The position numbers and the translations under genes were made by a program. Positions 11,722 to 23,530 of a stretch of 64,000 nucleotides of DNA are shown here, one piece after another; position 1 is the stretch's first letter; each line of letters starts with the position of its first letter. The DNA is from Cavia porcellus. Taxonomy: Eukaryota; Chordata; Mammalia; Rodentia; Caviidae. The notes below the pieces were generated by a model. That model searched no databases and was not told the DNA's origin. It saw nothing but the letters and a program-made list of their open reading frames with translations. The stretch is taken from assembly GCF_034190915.1 (NCBI RefSeq), contig NW_026947484.1, forward strand, positions 139,474,982-139,538,981. Reading direction: 5' to 3'.

Positions 11722-13325
11722 TTTTATTTAAAGAGAAAAAAGAAAGGAAATAAAAAAATCAGCAAAAGGGTACAAATAATACAGAATTTCAAGAAAAAAA
11801 TACAGTAAGATATCACTAGTTAATAGGTTACATATTGTTACCTTTGAAACAGTTGTCCAAATTATAAAATTAAAGCATATAAAGTGAACATTCATACAAT
11901 GAGATTGCACATATTGTTACCTTTGAAACAGTTGTCCAAATTATAAAATTAAAGCATATAAAGTGAACATTCATACAATGAGATTGCAGACAGTGCCGAT
12001 CAATAATCCAACAAAAGTTCAGTAATATGGATTTCCATCCTACACACTCAAACATACCTATGGTTATATCCCTTAGACCACCTTCTTTTTCTCTCTTTTT
12101 AATAACAATTACACTTTTAGGGTTTTTTTACTCCCACAATTCTTATTATTTTTTGGAGAGAATAAAACCTAACATGACTAAACAAACCAGAGTCGGTTAG
12201 AACAGAAGGATGGGCATAGTACATGATGCAAAAATAGAATATCAGGTCATCAAAAATGGTTACCGTTGTGCCTCTTGCTATTTTTAAAAAGTTGCCTATA
12301 TTATCAGGTATAATAGAATTGATCAAAACAGTACAGAACAAGACTACTAAAACCTACACTGGAGACCTTTTAGGATTTAAAAAGAAAATAAAGTTAAACC
12401 ATAATGGGCATCATAGTGAATCTTATTGCCTTCAAAGTGATTGCCTATACCCTCAAACTTGATACTATCAAATAAAATAGATTATAGTAAAATCTGACAG
12501 AACAAGATGGGGAGAGCAATACTGGGGTTCATATAAGGTTAATAGGAAAACAAAAAAGTTACTATAATATCTCCCGCTATTTTTTAATTTAGTTTTCCCT
12601 TAATTGAAAAAAATGTAAGAAAAAATAGATTAATTTAAAAACGGGTGGGATTGAGGTAAAAGAGGACATTGTATTAGAACAACACAGGTCAGAATCGAAC
12701 TATTTAAGCATCATTGTGTTTCACCCCAGATAATCTAACATAATAGTAGTCACCATAGTGCCTCCTTCCATGAATTATTTGAGTATAACTTCATATACTA
12801 TAGCATCAAGCATATCAAGACAGTCTGAAGCTATTCAAGAGAATGAAAAAATTATAGGGTATTTAGAACCAGGAAACAGAAAATGAACAATGATTTCTAT
12901 ATTATCTCTTTGCTTATAAAAATTTTTGTTTATACTATCGCATATAGTAAGATATACTAACATACTATACTATGTTAGAACCAGTGGAAACAGGTGTACA
13001 ACAGCTTGATGGGACTTCAAAAAAAGATGATATTAAATCAGCACTAGCTTTTATGATGTGTTGTTTTCTTCAGAATAGCTATTCATACTATCACCGATAC
13101 TAAAATCAAACAACCCCGGTTAAAACCATTGCAATTAATGAGTGATAATATTATATGAATTCAAACCAATATGATTGGGAATCATGATTACCACATACTT
13201 TTATGTATTCTTATCATTTCTTACACTAGGGAAACTATTCGGTATTTATACATGTGATTTTGATTTATTTCACTTATGAGTGTGGTCTCAAGCTGCATCC
13301 ATTTATTTATAAATATCTCAATGTG
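11722..13325 (-). mobile_element. L1 C 3'UTR, long and internally repetitive
   Basis: This is the 1.6-kb tail downstream of ORF2. Its first 700 bp align with the L1 B 3'UTR. It then continues with further degenerate copies of the same kind of unit (plus-strand positions near 13085, 12935, 12800, 12465 and 12320), each opening with a GATA(G/C)TAT-like block and a later TATGGTGACTACT-like block. It also contains a perfect 79-bp tandem duplication at 11830-11987. No credible coding frame is present. Confidence 0.7.
11830..11987. repeat. Perfect 79-bp tandem duplication
   Basis: Positions 11830-11908 and 11909-11987 are identical over all 79 bp. Each copy starts ACATATTGTTACC and ends ATGAGATTGC. 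The duplication lies in the L1 C 3'UTR. No mismatch has accumulated, so it is recent relative to the surrounding L1 decay, or it is an assembly artefact. Confidence 0.95.
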
Positions 13326-16300
13326 ATCATTCTTTATAGCTGAGTAGTACTCCATTGTATAAAAATACCAAAACTTTTTTTATCCATTCCTCAGTTGATG
13401 GACACTTAGGTTGTTTCCAAGATCTGGCGATTACAAATTGTGCTGCTATAAACATTGGTGCGCATAGATCACTGTGGTATGATGCTTTCAGGTCTTCTGG
13501 GAATATGGCCAGAAGTGGAATAGCTGGGTCAAACGGGGCTTCCAGTCCCAGCTTTCTGAGAAATCTCCAAACTGACCTCCACAATGGTTGTACTAGTCTA
13601 CACTCCCACCAACAGTGTAGGAGAGTTCCTTTTTCCCCACAGCTTCTCCAGCATTTGTTGTTGTTGGTTTTCTTGATCCTGGCCATTCTTTCAGGAGTGA
13701 GATGGAATCCCAGTGTGGTTTTTTTTGCATTTCTCTGATGACCAGTGATGGTGAACATTTTTCATGTATTTATTTGCCGTTTTTATTTCTTCATCTGAAA
13801 ATTGTTTATTCATCTCAGATGCCCATTTTTGGATTGGGTCTTTGAATATTGGGGGTCTAATTTTTTTAAATTCTTTATATGTTTTAAACAGAAGTCCTTT
13901 GTCTGAGGGGCAGTTCACTAAGATATTTTCCCAGTTTGTGGGTTTTCTTTTCACTATTCTGGAGATTTCTTTTGACATGCAGAAACTTTTTAATAAGAGG
14001 CGATCCCAGTTACTGACTCTGGGAAGTATTTCCCATGCAGTTTGAGTCCTGTTCATGAGTTCTTTACCTACTCCTATGTCTTCAAGGTTTTTACCCAATT
14101 TGTCTTCCAACAGATTTAGTGTTTCTGTTTTATTATTAAGATCTTTGATCCATTTAGATTTTATTTTAGTACATGGTGATAGGCATGGGTCTAGTTTTAG
14201 TTTTCAGCATATTGAGAGCAAATTTTTCCAACACCATTTATTAAAGAGACTGTCGTTCTGACAGTGAACATGTTTGGCCCCTTTATCAAAGATAAGGTCA
14301 TTGAGTGTGTTTGTAATTGTAGCTGTATCTTCTAATCTATTCCACTGATCTTTGGCTCTGTTTTGGTTCCAGTACCATGTTGATTTTACTACAGTTGCCT
14401 TGTAGTATAACTTCAAGTCAGGGATTGTGATACCTCCTGCCTTGCCTTTGCTGCTTAGAACTGTCCTTGCTATTCTAGGTCTCTTCTCGCTCCAGATGGA
14501 TTTTAGGAGTGATTTCTCGAGTTCTATGAGGTATGTTGATGGTATTTTTATGGGGATTTCATTGAATCTGTATAAAAGTTTTGGGAGAATGGTCATTTTC
14601 ACAATATTTATTCTTCCTATCCATGAGCAAGGGATGTCTTTCAATTTTCTGAGATCATCTTCAATTTCATTTTTCAGTGTATTATAATTTTCCCTGTATA
14701 GGTCTTTCACTTCTTTGATGAGAGTAATTCCTAAATATTTCATTTTTTTGGTTGCTAGTGTGAAGGGTGTGGCCTCTCTTATTTCTCTCTCTGTGACTTT
14801 GTTGTTAGTGTATAGGAATGCTATTGGTTTTTGAGTATTGATTCTGCATCCAGCTACATTACTGAATTTATTTATTATATCTAGGAGTGTTTCAATGGAG
14901 TTTTGGGCATCTTCTATACGGAGTATCATGTCATCTGAAAATAATGATAATTTAACTTCTTCTTTTCCTATCTTTATGCCTTTTATTTCTCTCTCTTGTC
15001 TAATTGCTTTGGCCAGTATTTCCAGTACTATATTAAATAGGAGTGGTGATAAGTGACATACTTGTCTTGTGCCCAATTTTAAAGTAAAGGCCTTCAGTTT
15101 TGGCCATTTAATATGATATTGGCTGTTGGTTTGTCATAGACTGCCTTAATTATATTGAAGTAAAGCCCATCTATTCCAATTTTCTGTAAGGTTCTTATCA
15201 TGAATGAATGTTGGACATTATCAAAGACTTTTTCTGCAGCTATAGATATATATAGATCATGTGATTCTTACTTTTGGCTTTATTGATATGGTGGATTACA
15301 TTTATTGATTTACGTATGTTGAACCATCCCTGCATGCCTGGGATGAATCCCATTTGGTCAGGGTGTATGATCTTCTTGATGATTTGCTGCATCGTATTTG
15401 CCAATATTTTATTGAGGATTTTTGCATCTGTGTTCATTAGGGAGATTGGTCTGTAGTTCTCTTTTTCAGTTGGGTCCTTCTCTGGTTTTGGTACTAGAGT
15501 AATATTTGCTTCTAGGAACGATTTAGGAAGGATTGCTTCCCTTTCAATTTCATTGAAGAGTTTGAGGAGTGTTGGCATTAGGTCATCTTTGTATTTCTTG
15601 TAGAATTCTGCAGTGAATCCATCTGGGCCTGGGCTCTTCTTTGTAGGTAAAGCTTTAATTATGTTTTTAATTTCATTAATAGAAATTGGGTTATTCAGTA
15701 GTTTTACATCTTCATGACCTACTTTGGTACTTCATATGCTTCTAGGAATCTGTCTATTTCCTATCAAACCTTTGAGAGTAGAGGTTTTTGAAATAGATGT
15801 TGATGATCTGTATTTCGATAGGGTCTGTAGTAATTTCACCTCTTTCACTCCTTATTGCATGCATTTGAGTTTTTTCTTCCCTTTTTAAAATAAGGTTGGC
15901 TAAGGACTTGTTGATTTTATTTATTATTTTAAAGAACCAGCTCTTTGATTCGTTAATTTTTTTTTTTGCATTGATCTCTATTGCATTGATTTCTGCTCTG
16001 ATTTTTATAATTTCCTCTCTTCTTTTGGCTTTGGACTTGACTTGCTCTTCTTTTTCTAGATGTTTGAGGTGTAACATCAGGTTATTTATTTGTATTCATT
16101 CTGTTTTCCTAATGTGGGAACTCAGTGCAATAAATTTTCCTCTGAGGACAGCTTTCATTGCATCCCACTGATTCCGGTAAGTTGTATTTGTGTTTTCATT
16201 TGTTGGTAGGTATTGTTTAATTTCTTCCTTAATTTCCTCTGTGATCCACTGATTACTCAAGAGTGTGTTATTCAGTTTCCATGTGTTTGTTCGTTTTTGC

Positions 16301-17030
16301 AGTATCTTTTATCATTAATTTCTAATTTCATGGTGCTACGGTCTGATAGCATGCAACGGATAATTTTGACCCTTTTGCATTTATTTAAATGTGTTCTGTG
16401 AATTAATATATAGCCTATTTTAGAGAATGACCCATGTACTGCTGAGAAGAATGTGTATTCTGTTGTTGTTAGGTGGTATACTCTGTGTATGTCTATTAAG
16501 TACATTTGTTCACAGATGCAATTCAGTTCTTTTATTTCTTTGCTGATTTTCTGTCTAGTTGATCTGTCCATTGGTGTCAATGGTGTGTTAAGATCTCCTG
16601 TTAGAATTGTGTTACTGCTAACTTGGCTTTTCATTTCTGTTAGTACTTGTTTTATATAACAGGGTGCTCTGGAGTTTGGTACATATATATTTAAGATAGT
16701 TATCTCTTCCTCTTGAAGTTTTCCCCTAACCAGTATGTAGTGTCCTTCTTTATCCCTTCTGATCATTATTGGTTTGAAATTCAGATTGTCTGCAAAGAGA
16801 ATAGCTACCCCTGCTTTTTTGGGGGGTTCTTGTTGCATGAAGTATTGTTTTCCATCCTTTCCATACTTTTAGTCAGTGAGTATCCTTTTGGGTTAGATGG
16901 GTTTCTTGTAGACAGCATATGGTTGGATTCTATTTCTTGATCCATTCTGCCAGTTTGTTTCTTTTAATTGATGCATTGAGACCATTTACATTAATGGTTA
17001 GAACTGTTACATATTGTTTTTTTGTTGATG
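13326..17030 (-). pseudogene. L1 C ORF2 pseudogene with long surviving domains
   Basis: On the minus strand the domains appear in order. The endonuclease is at 16272-16838 (188 codons). It has TGDLNTPL, but the SKID-type motif reads SKIGYIL and the SDH motif reads LSDRS, so two catalytic residues (Asp and His) are lost. A linker (15754-16077, LILKREEKTQM) follows, then the start of the reverse transcriptase (15240-15578, [18 protein letters not shown]). The palm/thumb region is at 14204-15076 (290 codons), with SPLLFN and an active-site box LFSDDM in place of the usual FADD. The C-terminal segments are at 13691-14110 and 13327-13758, including [18 protein letters not shown]. Frameshifts separate the pieces, so the gene cannot make the enzyme. 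Confidence 0.92.
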
Positions 17031-17119
17031 TTATCTTTTTGCTGTTGCATCTTTATCTTTCCGCTCTCTTTAATTGTCTGCTTTGTTTAGTGGTTATTTC
17101 CTAAATGTATCTAGGCTGT

Positions 17120-18097
17120 CTTTCAGTATTCTTTGCAGGGTTGGCTTGGTGATCATGAAGTTTTTCAGCTGTTCTTTGTCATGGAAGTATGTTATTTGTC
17201 CATCGATTTTGAAGGACAGTTTTGTAGGGTACATCAGCCTAGGTTGGAAATCATTTTCCTTTAGGATCTGAGATACTTCACTCTATGCTCTTCTTGACTT
17301 TATTATTTGTGCTGAAAAGTCTGCTGTGATTCTGATAGGTTTTCCTTTGTAGGTGATCTGTCTTTTAATATTCTATTCTTTTGTTTGCTTTCTGAGATGT
17401 TCATTATTATATGTCTGGGTGTAGATTTATTTTGGTTATGGCTATTTGGAGTTCTATATGCTTCATTGATCTTGATATAAGTTTCTTATCTCATGTTTGG
17501 GAAATTTTCAGCTATTACTTCTCTAATATCCTCTTGACATCCTTTATGTTGTCCCCTTCTTTTTCATTTATCCCTATCAACCTTACGTTGTTCTGCTGTG
17601 TGTCGTCTTACAGGTGTTGAATTGTTATTTCCTGATTTCTTGTTGTTTTTAAAAGATCTTTCCTTTCCTGTTAGCTAGCTGCAATCTTGTCTTTGAGGTC
17701 TTGAGATTCCATCTTCACATTCATTGAGGCAGTTTTTACAACTTTCAATGGAGTTTTTGATTTCCTGTATGTCTCTTTGCATCTGCTTTGTGTATTCTGT
17801 TTGTTTCTTATATTGTTCATCCAGGATTCTATCTTTTTGTTTAGGTCCTCCAAGTTTTTAATTGTGTCTTCTTTAGATATATTCAGCATCTCCTTCATTA
17901 CTTTTATCATTTCTTCTTTTAACTGAGAGATTATTTCTAGTTTGAATTCCTTTAAGGTTTCCCAGAGTTGTTTCTTTATTTTAGTTACTATTATTTCAGG
18001 TATTTCAGGTATGTGGAATGTGTTTTCTTCTATGCATGTGGTTCCTAGGCTTTCTTGGGATGGGCTGGGTGTTTGATGTTGAATTTTGGTCTTTCAT
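17120..18097 (-). pseudogene. L1 C ORF1 pseudogene
   Basis: The coiled-coil part is open at 17671-17910 (EEMIKVMKEMLNISKEDTIKNLEDLNKKIESW), and the frame extends upstream toward an N-terminus that matches L1 B. The start near 18097 reads ATG ACA AAA followed at once by a TGA. L1 B has a sense codon at that place, so this copy has an early nonsense change. The C-terminal domain is present only in broken frames down to about 17120. Confidence 0.82.
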
Positions 18098-18109
18098 TTT
18101 GTCATTTTC

Positions 18110-18497
18110 CTATATTTTTGAGCTTCAAGTATTGTTCCATGTGAGGGAGAGAGTTCCCCCAGACTGTGTCTAGGCCTGACTGGCTGGGCCCGCGGGGAAC
18201 CTACGCCTGGCCCCCAAGCCAGGAAGAGTGTTTCCAGTGACTGGGACGGGGATTCTGGGCCTAGGCCCGACTGGCTGGGCCCAGCAGGAAAGCGCATGCT
18301 GGTTCCCAGGCAACCAAGAGAGTTCCCCCAGACTGGGGCAGGATTCCATGCCTACTCAACTCACTGGTCCTGGCAGGAAACTGCAGGCTGGTCCCCAGGC
18401 TATGAAGAGAGTTCCCTCAGACTGGGGCAGGATTCCTGGGGCAGGATTCCTGGGGCAGGATTCCGTGCCTAGGTCCCACTCTGATCTCGGCCTACTT
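18110..18497 (-). promoter_or_regulatory. L1 C 5'UTR: GC-rich monomers of roughly 80-90 bp
   Basis: The plus-strand text repeats a block AGAGAGTTCCCCCAGACTG, with starts near 18151, 18229 (degenerate), 18320 and 18410. Each is followed by GGCAGGATTCC or TCTAGGCC and a GCTGGxCCC block. Spacing is 78-91 bp. Within the last unit a 14-bp element (GGGGCAGGATTCCT) occurs three times from about 18434. It is much more GC-rich than the rest of the window and sits directly upstream of ORF1, as expected of an L1 promoter. Its monomers are unrelated by eye to those of L1 H. Confidence 0.75.
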
Positions 18498-18505
18498 TTC
18501 TCTTT

Positions 18506-19800
18506 TTAAAGTAAAATTGAAAAGAAAAAGAAAGTGTGCTTAACACCAGTTATCAAGAAAATGTAAACTAAATGCACAGTGAAATATGCAACACACCAAA
18601 AACAAACATTGCTAACATTTGAAAGATAGGTAATAGCAAGAACTGGTGAGGTTAGAAGGTGACTGAGAACATATACATTGGTGTTGGGAGTTAAGTTGAT
18701 GCAACCACACTGGGAAACTGGAAGGATACACCAAATTTATTAGTCCAGTTTCTGAATGGAAATTAGTATCTTCCAAAGACATTGGTACAAATATTTCTAA
18801 AAGTCAATCATAAAAATTTCCATAAAAATATTGCATAAATTAGCCATATCAAAAATAGCTTGAATACCCTCAAACTGTAGAATGGAAGAATAAATTGTGG
18901 AATATTTATTTGTAACAGGAAAAATACAGTAATGGTTGCTACTAGGCATGAGGAAGTAGAATACCACACCCAGTTGTTCAAGCTAGTGGCTAGGGTCATC
19001 TTTCTACCAAGCAACCTGGACTTTCTAATGATTTTGTCTCTGCTTTCTATAAACAGACCAATCAAACATTTCCCTGAGAACTTCAAGAGATCCACATAAT
19101 TCTCTTGCACATACTGCTTCTTACCATTCCTTCTCCTTTTGCCTTACTTTTTCAGCCTTATTCTTCAACCTGTCTTGAGTAACACAGGGAAAGGTTTTCT
19201 CCAAACTCATTGCTCCCTCTTTGCCCAGTATCTGTAAGTGAAAACATATTTAAACTTGTTTCCTATTGTGATGATGAACTGAATTTTTTCCCTTCCTTCA
19301 AAAGAAGCAGTTACTCAAAATTGTTTTTAATCTGAGCCTCTTTAGAAAACACAAAACTGAGCTCCTATCACCAGAAAAATGCCCAGGGAGCACATACCAG
19401 CTGCAGACCAGACAAAAGCCACAAAATTGTCTCCAAGTAAGTAATAAAAACTGTGGGACTAATAAAACCCAAAATGTGTAATTGTTATTGTAAAAAAAGA
19501 GTGGAAAAGAAAGTGCTCTAAAGGATATAACTGTATGTATATTTAAGAGTATAAGATAGATAACCATATTACTGAGTTTTTGTTGGATCATTGAACAGAA
19601 CTGTTTGCAGTCTCACTGTTTGAATGTCCACTTTGTATGCTTTAATTTTGTAACTTGAACAACTATTTCTATGATGACAATATGTAACCTATTAACTAGT
19701 GATTTCTTACTGTTTATTTTTTTAAAATTCTGATTACTTGTACCCTTTTTTTTCTCTCTTTAAAATTTTTTAAAAAATTGTCTCTCAGTATAGGCAAACT
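18506..19800 (+). mobile_element. Old L1 relics, plus strand
   Basis: 18525-18925 resembles the C-terminal ORF2 region of an old L1 (ATCAAGAAAATGTAAACTAAATGC; later GTAGAATGGAAGAATAAATTGTGG). 19486-19760 resembles the 3'UTR of the L1 D/H type: GTGCTCTAAAGGATATAAC, then GATAACCATATTACTGAGT, GTTTTAATTTTGTAACTTG-like and GACAATATGTAACCTATTAAC blocks, ending in a T/A-rich tail. The stretch 18930-19480 between them holds nothing I recognise. No coding capacity remains. Confidence 0.6.
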
Positions 19801-19899
19801 TGGATCTCCTGGTCATGGATTAGACAAGAAGGCAGTAGGTTATCTGGCAGGTAAAAGAAATATCTCATGAAATTTACACTGTAATCATCTGTGTCCAGC

Positions 19900-20705
19900 T
19901 ATCTTGTATTTCTATGCAGGGCAAAGTTGGTTGAAACTCTTGTAATAGAACTCAAATTTAGCTGGTGGCTCTCAAATGCTATGCAATGGGAAATATACAG
20001 TAAGGAAAATAAAGGCACTACTTCCACACACAACCATATGGATACAAATCATAAACATGATATTGAGCAAAAGAAATCAGATAGCATAGAATGCATACTT
20101 TATAGAAAACTCAAACACAGTTAAAACTGAGGTATATGTGAGGAAAGTAGTGGAGTAATACATGGAAGGACACCCAAAACAAGTACTCCAGATTCCGCCA
20201 ATGTTTTGTCTTTTAATCTAGAATAGTTCCATGAGTGATTTGGGTGATTATTGTATGTTATATTTTGTGCTATTATCACTTTTCTGAATGTATGTTTTAC
20301 TTCTATAAAAGGTATATTCTTAAAATGTGTCAGAGATATGAGGCACAGATATGATATGGCAAAGTTTTTGCATGTATATATTCTTTGGTATCAATTATAA
20401 GCATTACAAAATTGTAAATCAGAGAAGAGATTAATCACTAGCAACTAGACACCGCAAACTTTTCTATGACCTAGTACAAATTAATTTCAAAGTTGAATAA
20501 TAGCAGCACTTGGATATGAAGAGGAGAAATAATATAAAATTCTTCAGTTTGTTAATCTAAAAAATGGATGTATCCCATTACAAATAAGGCATAATCAAAC
20601 ATGATATGCATCACTCCTCAATATACAGAGATACATTTGCAGCATTATTTACAGTAGTCAAAAATTGGCAAAAACCCAGTATCTACAAAAAAGTGAATAG
20701 AGAAA
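19900..20705 (+). mobile_element. Ancient L1 (L1M-like) 3' end, plus strand
   Basis: Around 20045-20110 the text ATAAACATGATATTGAGCAAAAGAAATCAGAT matches the conserved end of ORF2 in ancient mammalian L1. Around 20240-20310 the text GGTGATTATTGTATG...TTTTCTGAATGTATGTTTTACTTCTATAAAAGG matches the typical 3' tail. A further fragment at 20640-20705 (CAGCATTATTTACAGTAGTCAAAAATTGG) is another piece of old ORF2. This is very diverged and long dead. Confidence 0.6.
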
Positions 20706-22880
20706 TTCAATATGGCTGATTAAAGGAGGACTCACATTGGAGTTTCTCAGAGAAAATCAACTAAGAGCACAGATAATTCAAAGAAAAGGAGGGACTTACA
20801 TACTGATACCAAAATTAATCTGAGATTAGAGACTTTCAGATCAAATAAAACATAGGCATAGGACTTGTAAAAATTATAAACCTGCTCCAATCCTAATCCT
20901 GCCTGTCAGTATCTTGCCAGCAGGATTAGGATTGGAGCAGGAATCACCATTCCTATGTAACAGCCCCCTGCCAAAAACAAACAGAAAAAGAAATGAATGG
21001 AACAGAGGAGTGCAAAGGTGTGGCAAAAACAAATTCAATCCAAACAGGATAGACATAGAATATAAGGCCCCATGTGTTCTTTGATTTCCTGGAAAAAGTG
21101 AATACTACAGTTTTGCACACACAGCGGTGAGTGACTGCTCCCTCCTCAAGGGACTACCAAGGTTTTTCATATTTTTTTTTCCTTTTTAGGTGGAACAACA
21201 TAATCACTAAATGGAAGCTCTAGTGACAACAAGGTTAGGGCCTGGCCGCAGCACTGCACATTGCTAGTGTAACAGTGCAACTCCTCTTGCTCTATGACTG
21301 GTACAAGAGAGGGACTGGGATCATCCCATGGCACCTGGGATAAACGCTTCATTGCCCTTTGACTAGCAATCTTTGTGCTGGGAATTCAGCAACTCATCTC
21401 AATTGTAGCCTGCAGTACAGTATTGGGAGTGTGAAAGAAGCACTCCTCCATCCTTTGAAAACAGTGCAAGCTCCTTTGGGCTGGGATGTCAGCACCCCCT
21501 CCAACTCGTGACAAGCACTGTTGGACAGGCTTGCATCTACCAGCCCAGCAAGGGACAGAGAGGACAGAGCACAATAGGAACAATTAGTGTGGAAGGAAAC
21601 AGGTTTTTGCAAGGTCCAGGAGGGGCCAACTGTGAATGGAACTGGAAATCACTTCAGTCTACATCTTTTTGAGGGTACTAAGGCAACCAGGAGAGGAATC
21701 AGAAACAATCTAGGTAGTGGGTGGGCCCTGCAGAAAGCTGCCAGCTAAAGACTGGTCTGAGACCCGATGTCCAGAAGCTAAGATGAGTCCCACATTTAAT
21801 CCAGCACATATCCCATTGCATAATTGGTGGGACACTGATTTAGACACTACCACAGAACAGTGAACACCAGGGAATTTGTTTGTTTATGTCTATTATTTCT
21901 CTTTTATTGTCTGGCTGCTTTCTTATTGCTGTTGTTTGTGCTTTTGGTTTTGTTTTTTTTTTTTTCTTTTTTTTTTTTTAGATTTATACATACATTTATG
22001 TTATAGTCTATTTGCCCTCACCCTCTTTATCTCTCTCCTCAACTATCTTTCTTGACCTTAGAATATCTTCATGCAAGTGAACATTGTCCCTATCTTTTCT
22101 GATTCACTTCAATAATCTGTTTCTTCCTTCATTAGGTATTTTCTTCCATCTTCTACAGATTCCCAAAGCATGTGTGATCATCCTTTGACTTCCGGCTTTT
22201 CTTCAACTCTCTCTGTTTTTAACTCTACATTTCTTAAATTTCCCAGTTTAGAGTAAAATTACTATCCTGGAGGAAACTCATTGTATACAAGTTCTTGCTT
22301 TATCTTGGGTTTTGTTATACACCTGTAGAATTTACCCTGTGGTTAAAGATAGCAAATCAAGAGATGCTACTTTTCTGTCAAATTTTAGGATGTGTATGAT
22401 GTTACTGTTATTGCTAATCGTCATACTTTTTAAGCCAGGATGTCATTTGAGTTGTAGTTAGTTGTTTTCCCTTCTCTAAGAATACTGTGACTGTTGGGGG
22501 TTGTAATAATCACCATGGTCCAGTTCCAAAGCACTGGGAGCTGAGTCAAATAATGGCAACATCTCATCCTCAATAAATTGGGAAGGTAGGATCTTGGTAC
22601 AGCCCAAAAAAAAGCAAGAATGTCTTATGCATAGAAGACATCTCTGGAGAACAGACACGACTTGGGGAGGCTTAAATATTTATTGGTGATAATGTTTCCC
22701 ACCATAAGAAATATATAGGTATCAACACAGGGATAAAATAAAATGAAATAAAATAGAAAAAGACAAGTTACCAAAGTAAAACCCAATCCCAGACCTCTGC
22801 CCCTCTCAGAACAAATCCAATGGACAGTAAGAGGGGAAAAAATGGAGGCCACCATCTAAAATTTCTGATAATAATACCAT
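20700..22880 (+). promoter_or_regulatory. L1 F 5'UTR, non-monomeric type
   Basis: The first part (to about 21880) is relatively GC-rich. The second part (21890-22470) is pyrimidine-rich and aligns with 31600-32165; shared blocks are CCCAAAGC...TGATCATC near 22163/31880, CTAAATTTC-like near 22238/31970, and TGATGTTACTGTTATTGCTAA near 22396. The reverse complements of the 5' ends of L1 K (34690-34760) and L1 J (58600-58660) share the GTTATTGTTATTGCTAA block, which supports a 5'UTR assignment. Its numerous short open frames show no similarity to known proteins that I recognise. Confidence 0.6.
20881..20941. repeat. Perfect 22-bp hairpin with 17-nt loop
   Basis: Positions 20881-20902 and 20920-20941 are perfect reverse complements (left arm starts CCTGCTCCAATCC, right arm ends GGATTGGAGCAGG) around a 17-nt loop at 20903-20919. 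The pairing stops exactly at both outer ends. It lies in the 5'UTR-like region of L1 F. I see no wider stem of the kind a microRNA precursor would need. Confidence 0.95.
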
Positions 22881-22899
22881 TCGAAAACAGGTGCATAAA

Positions 22900-23530
22900 A
22901 CTATGAGACAGATAAAAAACAGATATCCAGCATATTAAAAAGTCCATTCAAAATTGGCAAAATCAAGTGAAAACAGAATTTCAGACCAAGAAGACAGATT
23001 TGCATGTACCAATCACAAAAAGAAAGATTTCTTTAAAATAACTTTGTTTTCTTTGAAAAACAAAACAATGGCTTCAACATGATACAAAGAAGAATAAGAC
23101 TGCTTTGAGTAAAGGAAAAAACAGAATCCAGAAAAAAAGATAAAAAAAAAAACTTGTTCACAGAAGTAATGGCAGAAAACTTGCAAAGTATGAAAAAAAT
23201 TGACACTGAGATGTGCGAGGCATATAGAAACTAAAATTAGCCATGACCAAAATAAACCTACAAAAGACACATAATAATATTCCAGAAAGTCGGCACAAAA
23301 ATAGAATATTAAAAGCTGTTAGGGAAAGAAACATAATCAGTTATAAAGGAACACCCATTAGAATTACAACACATTGCTCAAAGAAACCAAGGAAAGCTTG
23401 GAATGAAATGTTTCTATTCCAGAAAGAAAATAACTTCCAACTCAGATTGACGTACTTTGTAAAAGTGTCTTCCAGAATTAATGGAGAAATAAGAGACTTC
23501 CATGACAAGGAACAATTTAAAAATTCATGA
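22900..23530 (+). pseudogene. L1 F ORF1 pseudogene
   Basis: The coiled-coil end (ISSILKSPFKIGKIK-like, near 22920-22970) and RNA-binding region (NLFTEVMAENLQSMKK, near 23150-23200) are seen in broken frames. The C-terminal domain is open at 23243-23530, with KNRILKAVRERNIISYKGTPIRIT and AWNEMFLFQKENNFQ, the family's conserved C-terminal blocks. About a third of the protein remains in one frame. Confidence 0.78.

Larger units (their letters stand above)
11722..18500 (-). mobile_element. L1 retrotransposon C, minus strand, nearly full length
   Basis: Read from right to left it has a GC-rich monomeric 5'UTR (18110-18497), ORF1 (about 17120-18097), ORF2 (13326 to about 17030), and a long 3'UTR (11722-13325) ending in ATTTTTTATTTAAAGAG on the plus strand. 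The same terminal block is seen at 52875 and 59420. It is probably one of the youngest large copies here, judged by its long surviving reading frames (290 codons in the reverse transcriptase). It is still broken by frameshifts and stops. I could not identify a matching TSD pair. Confidence 0.9.

Noticed and set aside
20881..20941. MicroRNA precursor
   Set aside because: The stem is only 22 bp with perfect pairing and stops sharply. Typical precursors have stems of about 30 bp or more with mismatches.
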